From assembly GCA_963775335.1 (NCBI GenBank), contig CAVZIJ010000003.1, forward strand, positions 186,001-250,000: DNA of 64,000 bases, read 5' to 3'. This document shows positions 20,301-28,068 of the stretch, piece by piece (within the stretch, counting starts at the first letter, position 1; each line of letters begins with the position of its first letter). Below the pieces are notes generated by a model. It had not been told where the DNA came from. It was given only the letters and a program-made list of their open reading frames with translations, and searched no databases. Made by a program: the position numbers and the translations under genes. The stretch is from CAVQCX01 sp963775335. GTDB taxonomy: Bacteria > Pseudomonadota > Gammaproteobacteria > Chromatiales > Chromatiaceae.

Positions 20301-20464
20301 GCCAGCGCCGGCTGTGTGCCGATGCGCGCCTGCATGCTCTGCAGGAAGCGGCCGTGGGTTCCCACCCGGTAATGCAGCGCGCTCTCGCCCGGCGGGTTGG
20401 CTTCGTCCGCCGGCGTCAGCACCTCGACGCCGTTGCAGCAGCCACAGTGTTCGGCATCACTCAT
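17321..20464 (-). CDS. eCIS baseplate J-like assembly protein with inserted PA14 domain
   Basis: The product is 1047 aa. Residues 60-120 (ALMDAWAGVLDVLSFYQERI, then YLRTATERRSVLELARAIG) and the C-terminal half (IRRADDGTVTVQFGDGANGARLPSG-type, then LDRIVSLQDFEDFAAAF) are the putative baseplate assembly (gp6/gpJ, Afp11) pattern. Between them, residues about 335-475 form a complete PA14 domain: GLQGDYFTG at its start, then RWSGWVEAPSTGDYVFEVRA, DDGVRLWVNDQLLVDEW, and the closing RLEYFQQSGAAVMELSWSGP. PA14 domains commonly bind carbohydrate or mediate assembly. The N-terminal CGCCNG cluster may bind metal. It is separated by 13 nt from the preceding J-like gene. Confidence 0.85.
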   Translation of the reverse strand: MSDAEHCGCCNGVEVLTPADEANPPGESALHYRVGTHGRFLQSMQARIGTQPALAPLSTRSPDDPALALMDAWAGVLDVLSFYQERIVNEGYLRTATERRSVLELARAIGHELRPGVAASTMLACTLETAPGSPAQTRIDAGLRAQSVPAQDEQAQVFETLDTIQARAAWNALAVVSEESLAPAFGTTTLYVRGANTGLQTGDALLVIGDERRGDPANENWDFRRIARLQPVPPAEPSADPLAGYTVVTLDQPLGSKSPHVEPAKANPKCYALRTRANLFGQAAPDWKAMPQSLRACYLGLADNTVVPISQYPDWPGFTLVEMSDPPASATTGAGTGLQGDYFTGAAFNTPLTSRVDAQVSFDSAAVNWGAGIPATHFSARWSGWVEAPSTGDYVFEVRADDGVRLWVNDQLLVDEWHTQSATTYDSPAPVKLQAGHKYLLRLEYFQQSGAAVMELSWSGPGFTLQTIPKTRLYPSDIHTVHLDAAYPRLVPGGWVVLSIPEYQEVYEVLSVNDAPRSQFTLSSKCTGLTLDGEQLRDLFNDRLRDTTVYGESAELPWAARPLSGLTSGHLLDLATLQPDLAAEQWIAVSGLVLSEAVGAPADNAQVRTRLQQHDALAAVEIAKDQLTATLSFTDGSRYTVTLEKRSETAQIHRNLLQAGGTRLELEADLANAYLPRSVRINANVAQASNGDSKQMQVQPEILGGGDGSRAFQRFILRQKPLTYIAASTPSGAESTLEIRVNGIRWNEAPRITAMQPKDRSYLIRRADDGTVTVQFGDGANGARLPSGQTNVEARYRVGIGAGGNVEQGQISMLLQRPLGLKEVVNPIPASGGTDPESRDGARRNAPLTVLTLDRIVSLQDFEDFAAAFIGIGKAQAVWLWDGEGRLVHLTIAGVDGADVDPGSTLYRNLADAIDAVRPPHQPLRLEPGKVLRFGLTANLRIKPEYESDKVLAAVRSALAAAYDFASRQYGQSLSGSELLARIQGVAGVDWVDLDSMRLHSDAFIKTVAGPDGRLRAQRAHWQGQQIVPAEILLLDPADVLLTELTA
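19040..19462 (-). other. PA14 domain region inside the baseplate gene
   Basis: This stretch encodes the PA14 module described for the surrounding gene. The hallmark tripeptide DDG in the strand-turn RADDGVRLWVND is intact. It is the Asp-Asp pair that in lectin-type PA14 domains coordinates calcium for sugar binding. The insertion lies between two baseplate segments and keeps the frame. Confidence 0.75.
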
Positions 20465-20477
20465 CGTTGCATCTCCG

Positions 20478-22937
20478 TCACAGCCCGCCGCGCATGTCCA
20501 GCACCAACTTGCCGTTCTCCGGGAAGTTGGGATCGTTATCCAGGCGCAGCACCTCCAGCGGCGCGGCGCCGATCACACCGTTTTCGATTTCCTGGTTGGC
20601 AGACTTGCCCCAGCGCTGGAAGTACACCACGTCCACCGAGGCCACGCCGGTGACCGCCAGGCAGGCCTGCACCAGCCGCGACAGGGGCAGCGGGTCGCCG
20701 AAGCTGAAGTTGTCGGGATTGAAGAAACCGGGTACACCGAGGTCGTCGCTGCCGTTGCTCAGCTGTTTCAGCAACTCCTGCTTGACCGCGGCGGCGAAGA
20801 AACCGGGCAGCACGCACACCCCCAATTCGATATCCAGCGGCACGTAGACGGGGTCGCTCAGGTCGAGGTCGTAGCCGGCCAGGCGGTAGCGTTCGAGAAA
20901 GCCAAGGATGTCCTTGCGGAAGGTGTCGTCCAGCGGGTGGCCGCCGCGGCGGTCGACGCCGACGTACATGGTGTACCAGCTGCCGGTCCAGCGCAGCCGC
21001 GCTGCGGCCCGCTGCACGTCGGGGTGGCGCTCGGCGACCTCGGCGTAGTCGGCTTCGGTGACGGCGCGTTCCTGGGTACGGAACGCCTCCGGTGCGAACA
21101 GCTTGATCGCGTCAGCGCTTTCCGGGTCCAGCCCGCCCGCGGCAGGCAAGGGATTGCGTACGCCCAGAATGTGCGGCGCGATGGCGACGTCATCGGTGAC
21201 CACGCGGGTGACCGCCTCCGCGCCCACGTTGCCGCCGCGCCCGCCGCCGAGACGGTAGCTGGCCAGCAGGCGGGCGCCGGGCTCCGGCGCCATGCCCAGC
21301 TGATTGTCGCCGAAGCGCAGGTAGGCGCTGGCATCGCGTTCGGTCTCCAGCACGAATTCCTGGGCGAAGCGGTCGCTGGCCAACAGGTCGCGCTGCGGCG
21401 TCCACGGCAGGCTGCCGGCCAGGGGCTGGTCACCGAACTGCGACGGATCGTCGGGACGCAGGCTCATGTTGGCCGGCAGGGCCTGGCGCGGGTCCTGCTG
21501 CACGGCGGCCTGGGCCGACCAGCCCTGCGCCAGGGCCGTGGCATGGTCATAGGGAACGGCGAAGGCGATGCCGGTCTCTTTGAGCTGAGGCCGAAAGGCC
21601 GGCAGGGGTGCCGAGGCGTTCGCGGCGGGGACCTGATCCGGCAGCATGGATTCGTCGGGGCGGGTCTGGCCGTGGTCGGCCAGCACCACGTTGCCCCGGG
21701 CCACGGCGATGGGCCGGATTTCGGTGGCACCGCCGACGTCGAATTCGGCGCTCACGCACAGGGGAAAGGGCAGCGCGTCGTCCGTGTGCCAGGTGACCAG
21801 CTTCAGGTCGGTGTTGGTGAGCGGATCGTGGTCCGCTTCCACGGTGCGCAGCCGCACCGCATGGCGGTGGCGGGTGTCGGCGTCCTCGGCCAGGCCGGTG
21901 GTCGGACTCAGCACTTCCTCCAGCAGCAGCACCATGCCGGGCGCCAGGTCCAGGGCGAGGGTGGGATCGTCCACCAGCGCGGCCGCCACTGCCCCGCGGC
22001 CCAGACAGAACTGCGGATCGCTCCAAATGTGGATGGCGATGCTGTTGTGGGCCGACTGCAACTGCAGCGGGTGCATGGTCTCGAACACATGGGTGCGGCC
22101 GTCGGGCAACTGCTCCAGGGCGGCGACGGGCGCCACGGCCTGGTCGTCGCCGGCGCGCGTCAGCAGGGCGGTGCGCGCGGGCAGCACCTGGCCGTCCGCC
22201 GCCCCCTCGACGCTGATGGCAACGTAGACGCGGCTGTTGCAGCCGTCGTGGACGGCGTAGTCCAGCAGGCGCGCATGCCGGCGCAGGCTGATGCGGCGCC
22301 GCGCCGTGCCCAGGTAGGCTTCGGTGGCGACCGCGTCCTGGTAGTAGCTGAGCTGGTCGCCGACGTAGGCCAGCAGTTCCACCATGGCTACGGAGAAGTC
22401 TGCCGGGTTGCTCTCGCTGTAGCCGGGGATCAGCTGCCCCATGCGGTCGAGCATCAGCCCGCGGAAGCTGTTGTAGTCCTTGGCCAGATAGTCCAGCGCC
22501 GGTTCGGCGGGCACCTCCGGTGGGCACCGGAAGGTGTCTGCGCAATCGAGCTCGGACGCACATTCCGCCTTGAAGCTGAAGCGGATGCTGTCGAGCACGG
22601 GGTCGAAGCCCGGCGCGGTGTTTTCCGGATTGGCCGGGTCCACCAGGGCGAAGGTATACCAGGAGAAATCGCCGGCCTGATCCACGGTGACGGTGATTTC
22701 GTTGCCGTTGGTGACGATGGCTGACAGCACGCCGATGCCGGTGATGCGCACGCCGCCCTCGATGCGGCAATGGGCGGCGGTGAGGCCTGGCTGTACCGGG
22801 TTGACGCAGACGATGCGCAGGGTGCGCTGGTCGGCGGAGTCGATTTCCAGGTAGTCGATGCCGTTCAGGGTCGGCGAGGCCAGGTCGCGCAGCAGCTGCA
22901 GGCGACGGGGGTTGTCACTGCGATACTGGCGTTTCAT
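20478..22937 (-). CDS. eCIS baseplate J-like assembly protein (Afp11/gp6-like)
   Basis: The product is 819 aa. The family signature lies at about residues 150-220 (ALDYLAKDYNSFRGLMLDRM, SNPADFSVAMVELLAYVGDQ, LSYYQDAVATEAYLGTARRR). Later come FGDNQLGMAPEPGARLLASY and GGRGGNVGAEAV, then a GLDPESADAIKLFAPEAFRT motif and a C-terminal AEVAERHPDVQRA region. It is the larger wedge subunit that should form the iris around the spike. It is the first of two tandem J-like proteins, consistent with the two J-domain wedges of contractile tails. The gene lies 37 nt after the gp25-like gene in the same operon. Confidence 0.85.
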   Translation of the reverse strand: MKRQYRSDNPRRLQLLRDLASPTLNGIDYLEIDSADQRTLRIVCVNPVQPGLTAAHCRIEGGVRITGIGVLSAIVTNGNEITVTVDQAGDFSWYTFALVDPANPENTAPGFDPVLDSIRFSFKAECASELDCADTFRCPPEVPAEPALDYLAKDYNSFRGLMLDRMGQLIPGYSESNPADFSVAMVELLAYVGDQLSYYQDAVATEAYLGTARRRISLRRHARLLDYAVHDGCNSRVYVAISVEGAADGQVLPARTALLTRAGDDQAVAPVAALEQLPDGRTHVFETMHPLQLQSAHNSIAIHIWSDPQFCLGRGAVAAALVDDPTLALDLAPGMVLLLEEVLSPTTGLAEDADTRHRHAVRLRTVEADHDPLTNTDLKLVTWHTDDALPFPLCVSAEFDVGGATEIRPIAVARGNVVLADHGQTRPDESMLPDQVPAANASAPLPAFRPQLKETGIAFAVPYDHATALAQGWSAQAAVQQDPRQALPANMSLRPDDPSQFGDQPLAGSLPWTPQRDLLASDRFAQEFVLETERDASAYLRFGDNQLGMAPEPGARLLASYRLGGGRGGNVGAEAVTRVVTDDVAIAPHILGVRNPLPAAGGLDPESADAIKLFAPEAFRTQERAVTEADYAEVAERHPDVQRAAARLRWTGSWYTMYVGVDRRGGHPLDDTFRKDILGFLERYRLAGYDLDLSDPVYVPLDIELGVCVLPGFFAAAVKQELLKQLSNGSDDLGVPGFFNPDNFSFGDPLPLSRLVQACLAVTGVASVDVVYFQRWGKSANQEIENGVIGAAPLEVLRLDNDPNFPENGKLVLDMRGGL

Positions 22938-22974
22938 CGTGTTCCCGCCCGTGCTTGAGTCCCGCGTCCGGCCA

Positions 22975-23334
22975 TCACGCCACGCTCCGGTTGAACACCG
23001 CCAGCTGCGGCTGCTGGTCGCGCCGCACCCGGTAGCGCACGCTCACCTGCAGTTCGGCGTCCTGGTTCTGCACGTCCACGCTGTCCACTTCGATGAGATC
23101 CCCGAGCCACTGCTGCAGCGAGCCCTGTACCGTCATCTGCACGGCGGCGGCCAGTGCGTCGCTGTTGGGCGCGAACACCAGCTGCAGCAGGCCGCAGCCG
23201 AAATCCGGCCGGTTCACGCGCTCGCCCGGCGTGGTGAACAGCACCTGTTCGATCATGTCGCGGATGTGGTCGTCGCCGGAGACCTCGGCGCTGCGCCCGC
23301 GCGGATCGATGTGGAAGGGAAAGTCCAAGCTCAC
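22975..23334 (-). CDS. gp25/GPW-family baseplate wedge protein (Afp9-like)
   Basis: The product is 119 aa. The conserved core HIRDMIEQVLFTTPGERVNR, then PDFGCGLLQLVFAPNS, is the gp25/lysozyme-like GPW signature, with the EPR-type corner represented by TTPGERVNRPDFG. It binds the inner wedge and links the sheath's first ring to the baseplate. The start is GTG at 23334. The spacing of 35 nt from the PAAR gene fits the operon. Confidence 0.9.
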   Translation of the reverse strand: MSLDFPFHIDPRGRSAEVSGDDHIRDMIEQVLFTTPGERVNRPDFGCGLLQLVFAPNSDALAAAVQMTVQGSLQQWLGDLIEVDSVDVQNQDAELQVSVRYRVRRDQQPQLAVFNRSVA

Positions 23335-23369
23335 GTCACGCCTCCTCGCCCCGAAGTCCGATCATCGCC

Positions 23370-23693
23370 CTATTGGCCGCTGACGCGGGTCTGTGTCACC
23401 ACCACCGTCATGGGTGTGCCCGTGGGCGCGCACACCGAGGCGCTGGACTGCAGCAGCACCGGCATGCTGCCGGCAAACACCCGCGTGGCGCCCACCAGCC
23501 ACTGGCCGGTGACGCAAGGGCCGTTGCCCGCCGCCGGCGGCGGCAGGGCGCAGCCGGCGATGGCATAGGGCGCGCCCAGGGTGGTGACCGGTTGCCCGGA
23601 CAGGGTCACCCGCGGGAACGGTGAGGTGGGCGTGGCCTGGCCGCCGTGGGCACAAAGCACCGTGGCACCCACATGGAGGAGAAAGCCGGGCAT
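23370..23693 (-). CDS. PAAR-like spike-tip protein (Afp10-like)
   Basis: The product is 107 aa. It begins MPGFLLHVGATVLCAHGGQATP, the start typical of PAAR-like tips in eCIS (H and C residues for metal at the apex). Two more Cys come later (IAGCALPPP, GPCVTGQ) and a further Cys near the end (SVCAPTG). These proteins sharpen the VgrG/gp5 spike. The start codon overlaps the stop of a 22-residue frame (TGATG), suggesting translational coupling. No C-terminal toxin extension is present, so it is a plain tip. Confidence 0.85.
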   Translation of the reverse strand: MPGFLLHVGATVLCAHGGQATPTSPFPRVTLSGQPVTTLGAPYAIAGCALPPPAAGNGPCVTGQWLVGATRVFAGSMPVLLQSSASVCAPTGTPMTVVVTQTRVSGQ

Positions 23694-23761
23694 CAGTGCT
23701 CTCCCGCCATTGCGCGCCGGCCGCCGCCCCGCACCGAATTCGTCGTGTCGTGCATCCGCAT
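23693..23761 (-). CDS. Possible 22-residue coupling peptide between spike and PAAR genes
   Basis: ATG at 23761 is preceded by GGGAGAG and encodes MRMHDTTNSVRGGGRRAMAG plus EH. It ends in a TGA that overlaps the PAAR start. Its only obvious role would be to carry ribosomes into the PAAR gene, for which no other ribosome site is evident. It has no recognisable domain. Confidence 0.3.
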   Translation of the reverse strand: MRMHDTTNSVRGGGRRAMAGEH

Positions 23762-23772
23762 GCCGTCTCTCC

Positions 23773-24282
23773 CTAGACCACCATCAGGGCGCCCTGGTTG
23801 ATGGTCACCGCCGGACCGTTGAGCATGATGGTGGCGCCCTGGCCGTTGCTGATCGTGATGCCGGTTTCGTTGATGGAGATCAGGGCGCCGGTGGTGGACT
23901 TGAGCAGGATGCCGCCGGTGGGGCCGGGAAGGTCCGACAGCATCAGCGTGTTCTGGCCGCCGGTCTGCAACACGATGCTGGGTGAGACGGGCACCCCCGC
24001 CAGGGCCAGAGCCGGCACCTCGGCGGCGCTGCCCCAGAAGCCGCCGACCCAGATGGGGTAGTCGGGGTTGCCCTGTTCGAATTCCACCCACACCCCCGCG
24101 CCCACCTGTGGCACCACGTAGACGCCGCTCTGCGTTCCGGTGAAAGGCACGCAGGGCATGGCCCAGCTGGCCGGGATCAGGCCGGCCACGTCCGGCACCT
24201 GCACCTGGATGCGCCCCTGTTGCATGGGGTCCACGTTGTTGAGGACCATGCCCCGGTATTTTCCGTAGTAGCGTTCCGTCAT
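23773..24282 (-). CDS. eCIS spike protein, gpV/gp5 OB-fold type (C-terminal half of Afp8)
   Basis: The product is 169 aa. The N-terminal OB-fold signature is clear: YYGKYRGMVLNNVDPMQQGR, then IQVQVPDVAG, followed by GVYVVPQVGAGVWVEFEQGNPDYPIWVGGFWG. The C-terminal 60 residues have short repeating beta strands (GQNTLMLSDLPGPTGGILLK, GALISINETGITISNGQGA) that would build the trimeric beta-prism needle. In Afp/PVC the gpD and gpV parts are one protein (Afp8). Here they are two genes overlapping by 4 nt. Confidence 0.9.
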   Translation of the reverse strand: MTERYYGKYRGMVLNNVDPMQQGRIQVQVPDVAGLIPASWAMPCVPFTGTQSGVYVVPQVGAGVWVEFEQGNPDYPIWVGGFWGSAAEVPALALAGVPVSPSIVLQTGGQNTLMLSDLPGPTGGILLKSTTGALISINETGITISNGQGATIMLNGPAVTINQGALMVV

Positions 24283-25418
24283 GCCGGTACCACCGGCGTG
24301 ATCGACACGAGACCGTTGCGGGTCAGGTTGAACTGTTGCTTGAGCTCACCGCGCTTGAGCGTGCTGGTCACGCTCTGCACGTAGTACAGCCCGTCGTAGG
24401 CCACGCCGGCGCCGCGCACGCCCACCAGCTTGCGGGCCTTGAGGATGCGGCCGTAGCGCAGGACGTCGAGGGTGCCCGTGCCGGTCACCGCGTCCTGCGA
24501 CTTGCCCGCCTCGGCGAGCCCCTTGGAGATGGCCTGCATGGGATTCATCTTGGCCGTGTCCTTCAGCACCTTGATGTTGGCGATGGGTGCCGGCAGCGCA
24601 CCGAGAGGCGGCTGCAGCGGATTCAGGTTCGGAATCGGGATGGGGATCGGGACGCGGGTGAGCTGGTTCTGGATGAACACGATGGGCAACACTCCCTTGG
24701 TGGGATCGAAGCTGAAGCTCAGGGACTCCACGTTGGTGTGGGCGTCCATGTCGATGTTGAGCGCCGGCTGCGGGATGCCGACTTTGATCTCCGGACCGAA
24801 GTAGGCGATGTTGGTCAGCGGCACCTCGCCCGGCTCGATGTAGAACACGTGCCCGACCTCGGCGGCCATCTCCTGCAGGTACGCCAGGTCCGTGCCCTGG
24901 TGCGCCGGAATGCGCTCGATCGGTATGGGCGTGTCCGGAAAGAAGGCGGGGATGGGCAACGGGATGATGCCGAAGGCGGCGTACTTGGCGCAGATCAGCG
25001 CCACCCGCGCTTCGATGGGCATGGCCGGGTAGGGCAGGCCGCTGAAGTCGTACATGTCCATGACCTTGGTGAGGTCCTCGCCGGTCACGGTAATGCTGCC
25101 GGGCTGGCCCATCTGTCCGGCCTGGACCTCGACGTTGGTGACCACGCCGTCGAACAGCGGCTGTGCGCGGCCTTTGAAGGTCACGATCATCACCACCCGC
25201 AGGGGCGGCGTGCCGATGCTGGTGTTTTGGCCGGCGGCGATCAGGAAGATCGTGTTCAGCTCGGACTTGCTGTTCACCTTCAAGCGCAGCTGAAAGCCGC
25301 TGGCCGTGCCGGCGGCTGTGGTCACCGTGGCCGACTCCAGCGCGTCGATGATCGGCTGCGGCACCGGAATCGGCACCACCGGGCCCATGAGCAGGCTCAG
25401 GTGGATGGCGCTAGACAT
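24279..25418 (-). CDS. eCIS hub protein, phage late-control gpD-like (N-terminal half of Afp8)
   Basis: The product is 379 aa. The gpD/gp27-like features are the N-terminal SGFQLRLKVNSKSELNTIFL, the FDGVVTNVEVQAG strand, VTGEDLTKVMDMYD, the FPDTPIPIERIPAHQGTDLA-type segment with YLQEMAAEVGHVFYIEPGE, and the C-terminal YYVQSVTSTLKRGELKQQFN. It forms the trimeric hub that joins the tube to the spike. Proline-isoleucine repeats (VPIPIPIPNLNPLQPP) near residue 265 form an unusual linker. The ATG overlaps the end of the LysM gene by 8 nt. Confidence 0.88.
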   Translation of the reverse strand: MSSAIHLSLLMGPVVPIPVPQPIIDALESATVTTAAGTASGFQLRLKVNSKSELNTIFLIAAGQNTSIGTPPLRVVMIVTFKGRAQPLFDGVVTNVEVQAGQMGQPGSITVTGEDLTKVMDMYDFSGLPYPAMPIEARVALICAKYAAFGIIPLPIPAFFPDTPIPIERIPAHQGTDLAYLQEMAAEVGHVFYIEPGEVPLTNIAYFGPEIKVGIPQPALNIDMDAHTNVESLSFSFDPTKGVLPIVFIQNQLTRVPIPIPIPNLNPLQPPLGALPAPIANIKVLKDTAKMNPMQAISKGLAEAGKSQDAVTGTGTLDVLRYGRILKARKLVGVRGAGVAYDGLYYVQSVTSTLKRGELKQQFNLTRNGLVSITPVVPA

Positions 25419-25773
25419 TCGTTCCCCCCGGCACCCCTGCAGGCAGCGTGATGCTCAGCGACCGGCCGACCGTCTCGATCAGCTCGCACGGTCGCATCGC
25501 GCCGTTGCCGTCGCACAGGCGCCAGTACTGTTGCGGGTCGCCCAGGTACCTGGCGGCCAGGTTGTCCGGCCGGTCGCCCTCCACCACGCGATGCTCGCCT
25601 ACAGTCACCAGGCTCGCCGGTTGCGGGACGAAACGCCGGCGCACGTAGGTCACCGTTTCGCCGTCCGGCCGCGTCCATTGCGCCGTGTCCAGGCCGAAGT
25701 AGCGGCTGTCCGGCGGAAAGGCCGCCGGGCTCAACGCGTTGGCCTGCATGAAGGCCTTGAGTGAATCGCTCAT
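25411..25773 (-). CDS. LysM-containing tail adaptor (Afp7 C-terminal part)
   Basis: The product is 120 aa. The C-terminal half is a LysM/gpX-like module (HRVVEGDRPDNLAARYLGDP, then QQYWRLCDGNGAMRPCELIE). The upstream VTYVRRRFVPQP is typical of these eCIS adaptors. The real start is ATG at 25773, which overlaps the preceding gene's stop by 4 nt. A longer frame starting at 26157 is a shadow. The LysM domain likely lies around the hub rather than binding cell-wall glycan, by analogy with Afp7 and T4 gp53. Confidence 0.85.
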   Translation of the reverse strand: MSDSLKAFMQANALSPAAFPPDSRYFGLDTAQWTRPDGETVTYVRRRFVPQPASLVTVGEHRVVEGDRPDNLAARYLGDPQQYWRLCDGNGAMRPCELIETVGRSLSITLPAGVPGGTNV

Positions 25774-26426
25774 GGAATGCCTCGAATGCCGAGCGCATCG
25801 AAGCCGACCGCGTCGGCCTTGGATGCCAGTCTTTCGCGCGCCTGCAGATAGGCCATGAAGATGCTGCCGCCCTTGTGGTCGAAGCCGAGGTCGTCGACCG
25901 ACAGCACCCGGAGGCTCAGGCTCACCTTGGCGCGGATGGGGTTGAGCGTCGGGTCGAAGGCCTCCTCGGTGATGGAGAACTCTGTGACCCGCACCGGCAC
26001 GATGCGGTTGGCGCCCCACACGAACAGCGGCAGCGGTGATTCCATGGGGGCGATCTCCAGGGTGCCGGCGGCGGCCAGCGCCCGGTTGGTGAGCAGGTCC
26101 CCGGAGGTCGGGTTGACCAGCGACTCGAGCACGGCCAGTTGCGGCGCGATACCCCACTGCACGGCCGCCTTATGCTGGTCCGGGAGCTCCAGTTGATCGG
26201 CGGCGTCGATCTCCGCCTCCAGGCGCACGGTTTCCACGGCCGGACCCTTCAGGCGCAGCGCCTCCGACCGGTCGGCGCCCTCGGTGATCTGCTGGGACTG
26301 CAGGGTGCGGGTCAGCGAATCGGGGTTGTATTGCAGCGCGATAACGCGACGCACCTGTGCCGAATTCGGATCGATCAGCACGAGTCCGCCTTTGACGAGC
26401 TTGGGAGAGTTGGCATAGCCGGTCAT
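25770..26426 (-). CDS. CIS tube-cap/adaptor protein (Afp7 N-terminal domain)
   Basis: The product is 218 aa, starting MTGYANSPKLVKGGLVLIDP. The sequence VIALQYNPDSLTRTLQSQQI is the diagnostic motif of the CIS tube protein domain found at the N-terminus of Afp7-like proteins. The later PLPLFVWGANRIVPVRVTEF, then ITEEAFDPTLNPIRAKVSLS, confirms it. It forms the ring joining the inner tube to the hub. Here it is separate from the LysM part, which follows immediately. The longer upstream frame to 26576 is not family-like. Confidence 0.88.
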   Translation of the reverse strand: MTGYANSPKLVKGGLVLIDPNSAQVRRVIALQYNPDSLTRTLQSQQITEGADRSEALRLKGPAVETVRLEAEIDAADQLELPDQHKAAVQWGIAPQLAVLESLVNPTSGDLLTNRALAAAGTLEIAPMESPLPLFVWGANRIVPVRVTEFSITEEAFDPTLNPIRAKVSLSLRVLSVDDLGFDHKGGSIFMAYLQARERLASKADAVGFDALGIRGIP

Positions 26427-26443
26427 ATACCCGTGTCTCTTTC

Positions 26444-27097
26444 TCAGAAGTGGAACGTCAATGAGCCGCCGACGTATGAAGCCGGCGGCGGTGTACCCGG
26501 CGTGGTCGGTGGTTCGGGCGTGGTGAGCGGTCCATGCACACCGAACTGAAGCGTCGCGACTGGGACCTCGTGGCACGGAGCCTCGACGCGGTCGATCTCC
26601 GATTTCAGGTGCGCCACGGCGCCGACCACTTCCGCGAGCCGCGCCTCCGGCGCGAAGGCCCGTTCCAGGTCGCTGGCGCCAGGTGCGGGCGCCGGCGGCG
26701 TCTGCACCGCCTGGATTGCGTCGTGCAGGCGCGTACCGGCCGACTGCAGTGCCGAGCGCGCGGTGGCCGGATCAACGGCCTGGCAGACGGTGCGGGTCGT
26801 TTGGACGCTCAGTCCTGCTCTGCCCTCTCCCGAAGTGGTGGCGCTGGCGCTGGCAATGATGCGCACGTGCGGAATCGCGTTGATGGTGACGCTGAAGGAG
26901 AGCTCGCTGGGGCTCGCGTTGAGCGCGAACACCACCACCTGGGCGCCGTGGAACGGGACCGGCAGGCGCGCGGATGATGAAGGCGAGAAGCCGCCGCAGC
27001 CACATTTGCGCCGCAGCATCGGCCCCGCTTGGGCCGATCTGCCCAAGGATGGCGACTGGCCGGCGTTGTCTTGTACTTGCACGGCGCTGCTCACCAT
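26444..27097 (-). CDS. Candidate eCIS cargo or accessory protein with N-terminal LRRKCGCG motif
   Basis: The product is 217 aa from the ATG at 27097, which has AAGGA 6 nt upstream. The ATG at 27175, overlapping the preceding stop, is an alternative. I do not recognise the family. After a 27-residue polar leader comes LRRKCGCG, also found in the DUF4157 protein of this operon. Residues 45-110 look like a beta domain (VVVFALNASPSELSFSVTIN). Residues 120-175 are helical. The C-terminus is proline-rich (TTPEPPTTPGTPPPASYVGG). It lies between the metalloprotease and the tube-cap gene. It could be a cargo, a chaperone or a lumen protein. The context suggests eCIS, but the function is not shown. Confidence 0.65.
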   Translation of the reverse strand: MVSSAVQVQDNAGQSPSLGRSAQAGPMLRRKCGCGGFSPSSSARLPVPFHGAQVVVFALNASPSELSFSVTINAIPHVRIIASASATTSGEGRAGLSVQTTRTVCQAVDPATARSALQSAGTRLHDAIQAVQTPPAPAPGASDLERAFAPEARLAEVVGAVAHLKSEIDRVEAPCHEVPVATLQFGVHGPLTTPEPPTTPGTPPPASYVGGSLTFHF

Positions 27098-27167
27098 GCC
27101 ACGTCCTTGCGCGCGGCACGGCCCGTCGAAGCGCTTGCCGCGCGTGGGTGCTCCATGTGTCCGTCGG

Positions 27168-28020
27168 TCACGCATTGCGGTAGATCCGGTTGCATTGCGG
27201 GTTGTCGAGACGCACGTCCTGGGGGCCGCTGGTCGCGTTCATCAGGTTAGATCCGGCGTGGTGCCGCGCCTGGTTGGTCAGGACGTGTCCGATTTCGTGC
27301 GCGACGACGTCGGTGCTGGCCCGGTTGCTCATCACGACCATGCCGCGCATGGACGCCCTTGCGCCGGTGGCGCAAAACGCCGGAACGGAGAAGCCGTCGG
27401 TGGTGGCCCCCTGGCCGGTGAAGTCCTCGGGGGAGAAGATCCGGATCCGGCCGGTCAGGCCGAACAGGGCCGTGGCCTGTCCGACCATGCGTCGTTCCTC
27501 GGCGCTCGCACTGCCGCAGGTGGCGGCGGTGGCAAGGCGCTTGTTGGCGCCCAGCCAGGCGATGGTCTGCGCGGCGGTCGCCGTGTGGTTGCCGGCATGC
27601 ACCAGCCGCACGTTGCACTGCGGGAACACGGCGCTGGCCGCGCTGACGTCCCCCGAGGGATTGTGGGTGGAGCCGTCGAGCTTCACGGTATCGACGGACA
27701 CGGACTTCACCGCCCTCGCACGGGCGGTGACCGGCGCGGCCTGGGCGGCGACGCCCGCCACGCGGCCGATCATCCCGTTGGCCCGGGTGAGACTGGCCTG
27801 CTGAGCGGCGCTGGGGGCGGCGGGCGCGGCGGCAAGGGCGTGCCTGGCGATCGAGCGGGCGCCCCGGCGAGAGCAGCACGTCATAGACGATCGACGGCAC
27901 TTCGCCGGCTGAACTTTCGTTGGCTGACCTGCGTTGCAACAGCGATACGGCATGGGACGAGTTTCCCCGTCCCGAAGGCTTGGCGGTATGGCTGTGCACT
28001 GATGCGTTGGTGAAAGGCAC
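27168..28020 (-). pseudogene. Zincin metalloprotease, candidate eCIS cargo, split by a frameshift
   Basis: The N-terminal part (GTG start at 28020) contains SIVYDVLLSPGRPLD, the same helix motif that opens DUF4157 domains. It loses sense near 27880-27840. The rest is in the +1 frame down to 27168 and holds the zinc site VVAHEIGHVLTNQARHH followed by a Met-turn-like SNLMN, with Cys pairs (SAVFPQCNV, ATAATCGSA, VPAFCATGA). The two frames join if one base is removed, for example in the GGGG run of the SPGR codons. The intact product would be about 283 aa and resembles metzincin-like peptidases. The catalytic part is open from 27953, so it could still be translated, but without the leader. The gene lies between two others with the LRRKCGCG leader. 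Confidence 0.6.
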
Positions 28021-28068
28021 TATTGGTCTCTGCTCATCAAGCTCGAATCCGCTAAACCGTCGGCGCGG

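Noticed and set aside
20397..22724. Very long antisense frames opposite baseplate, JetC, FtsH and SNF2 genes
   Set aside because: High GC leaves antisense frames open; they lack domain signatures, while the sense strand shows clear families.
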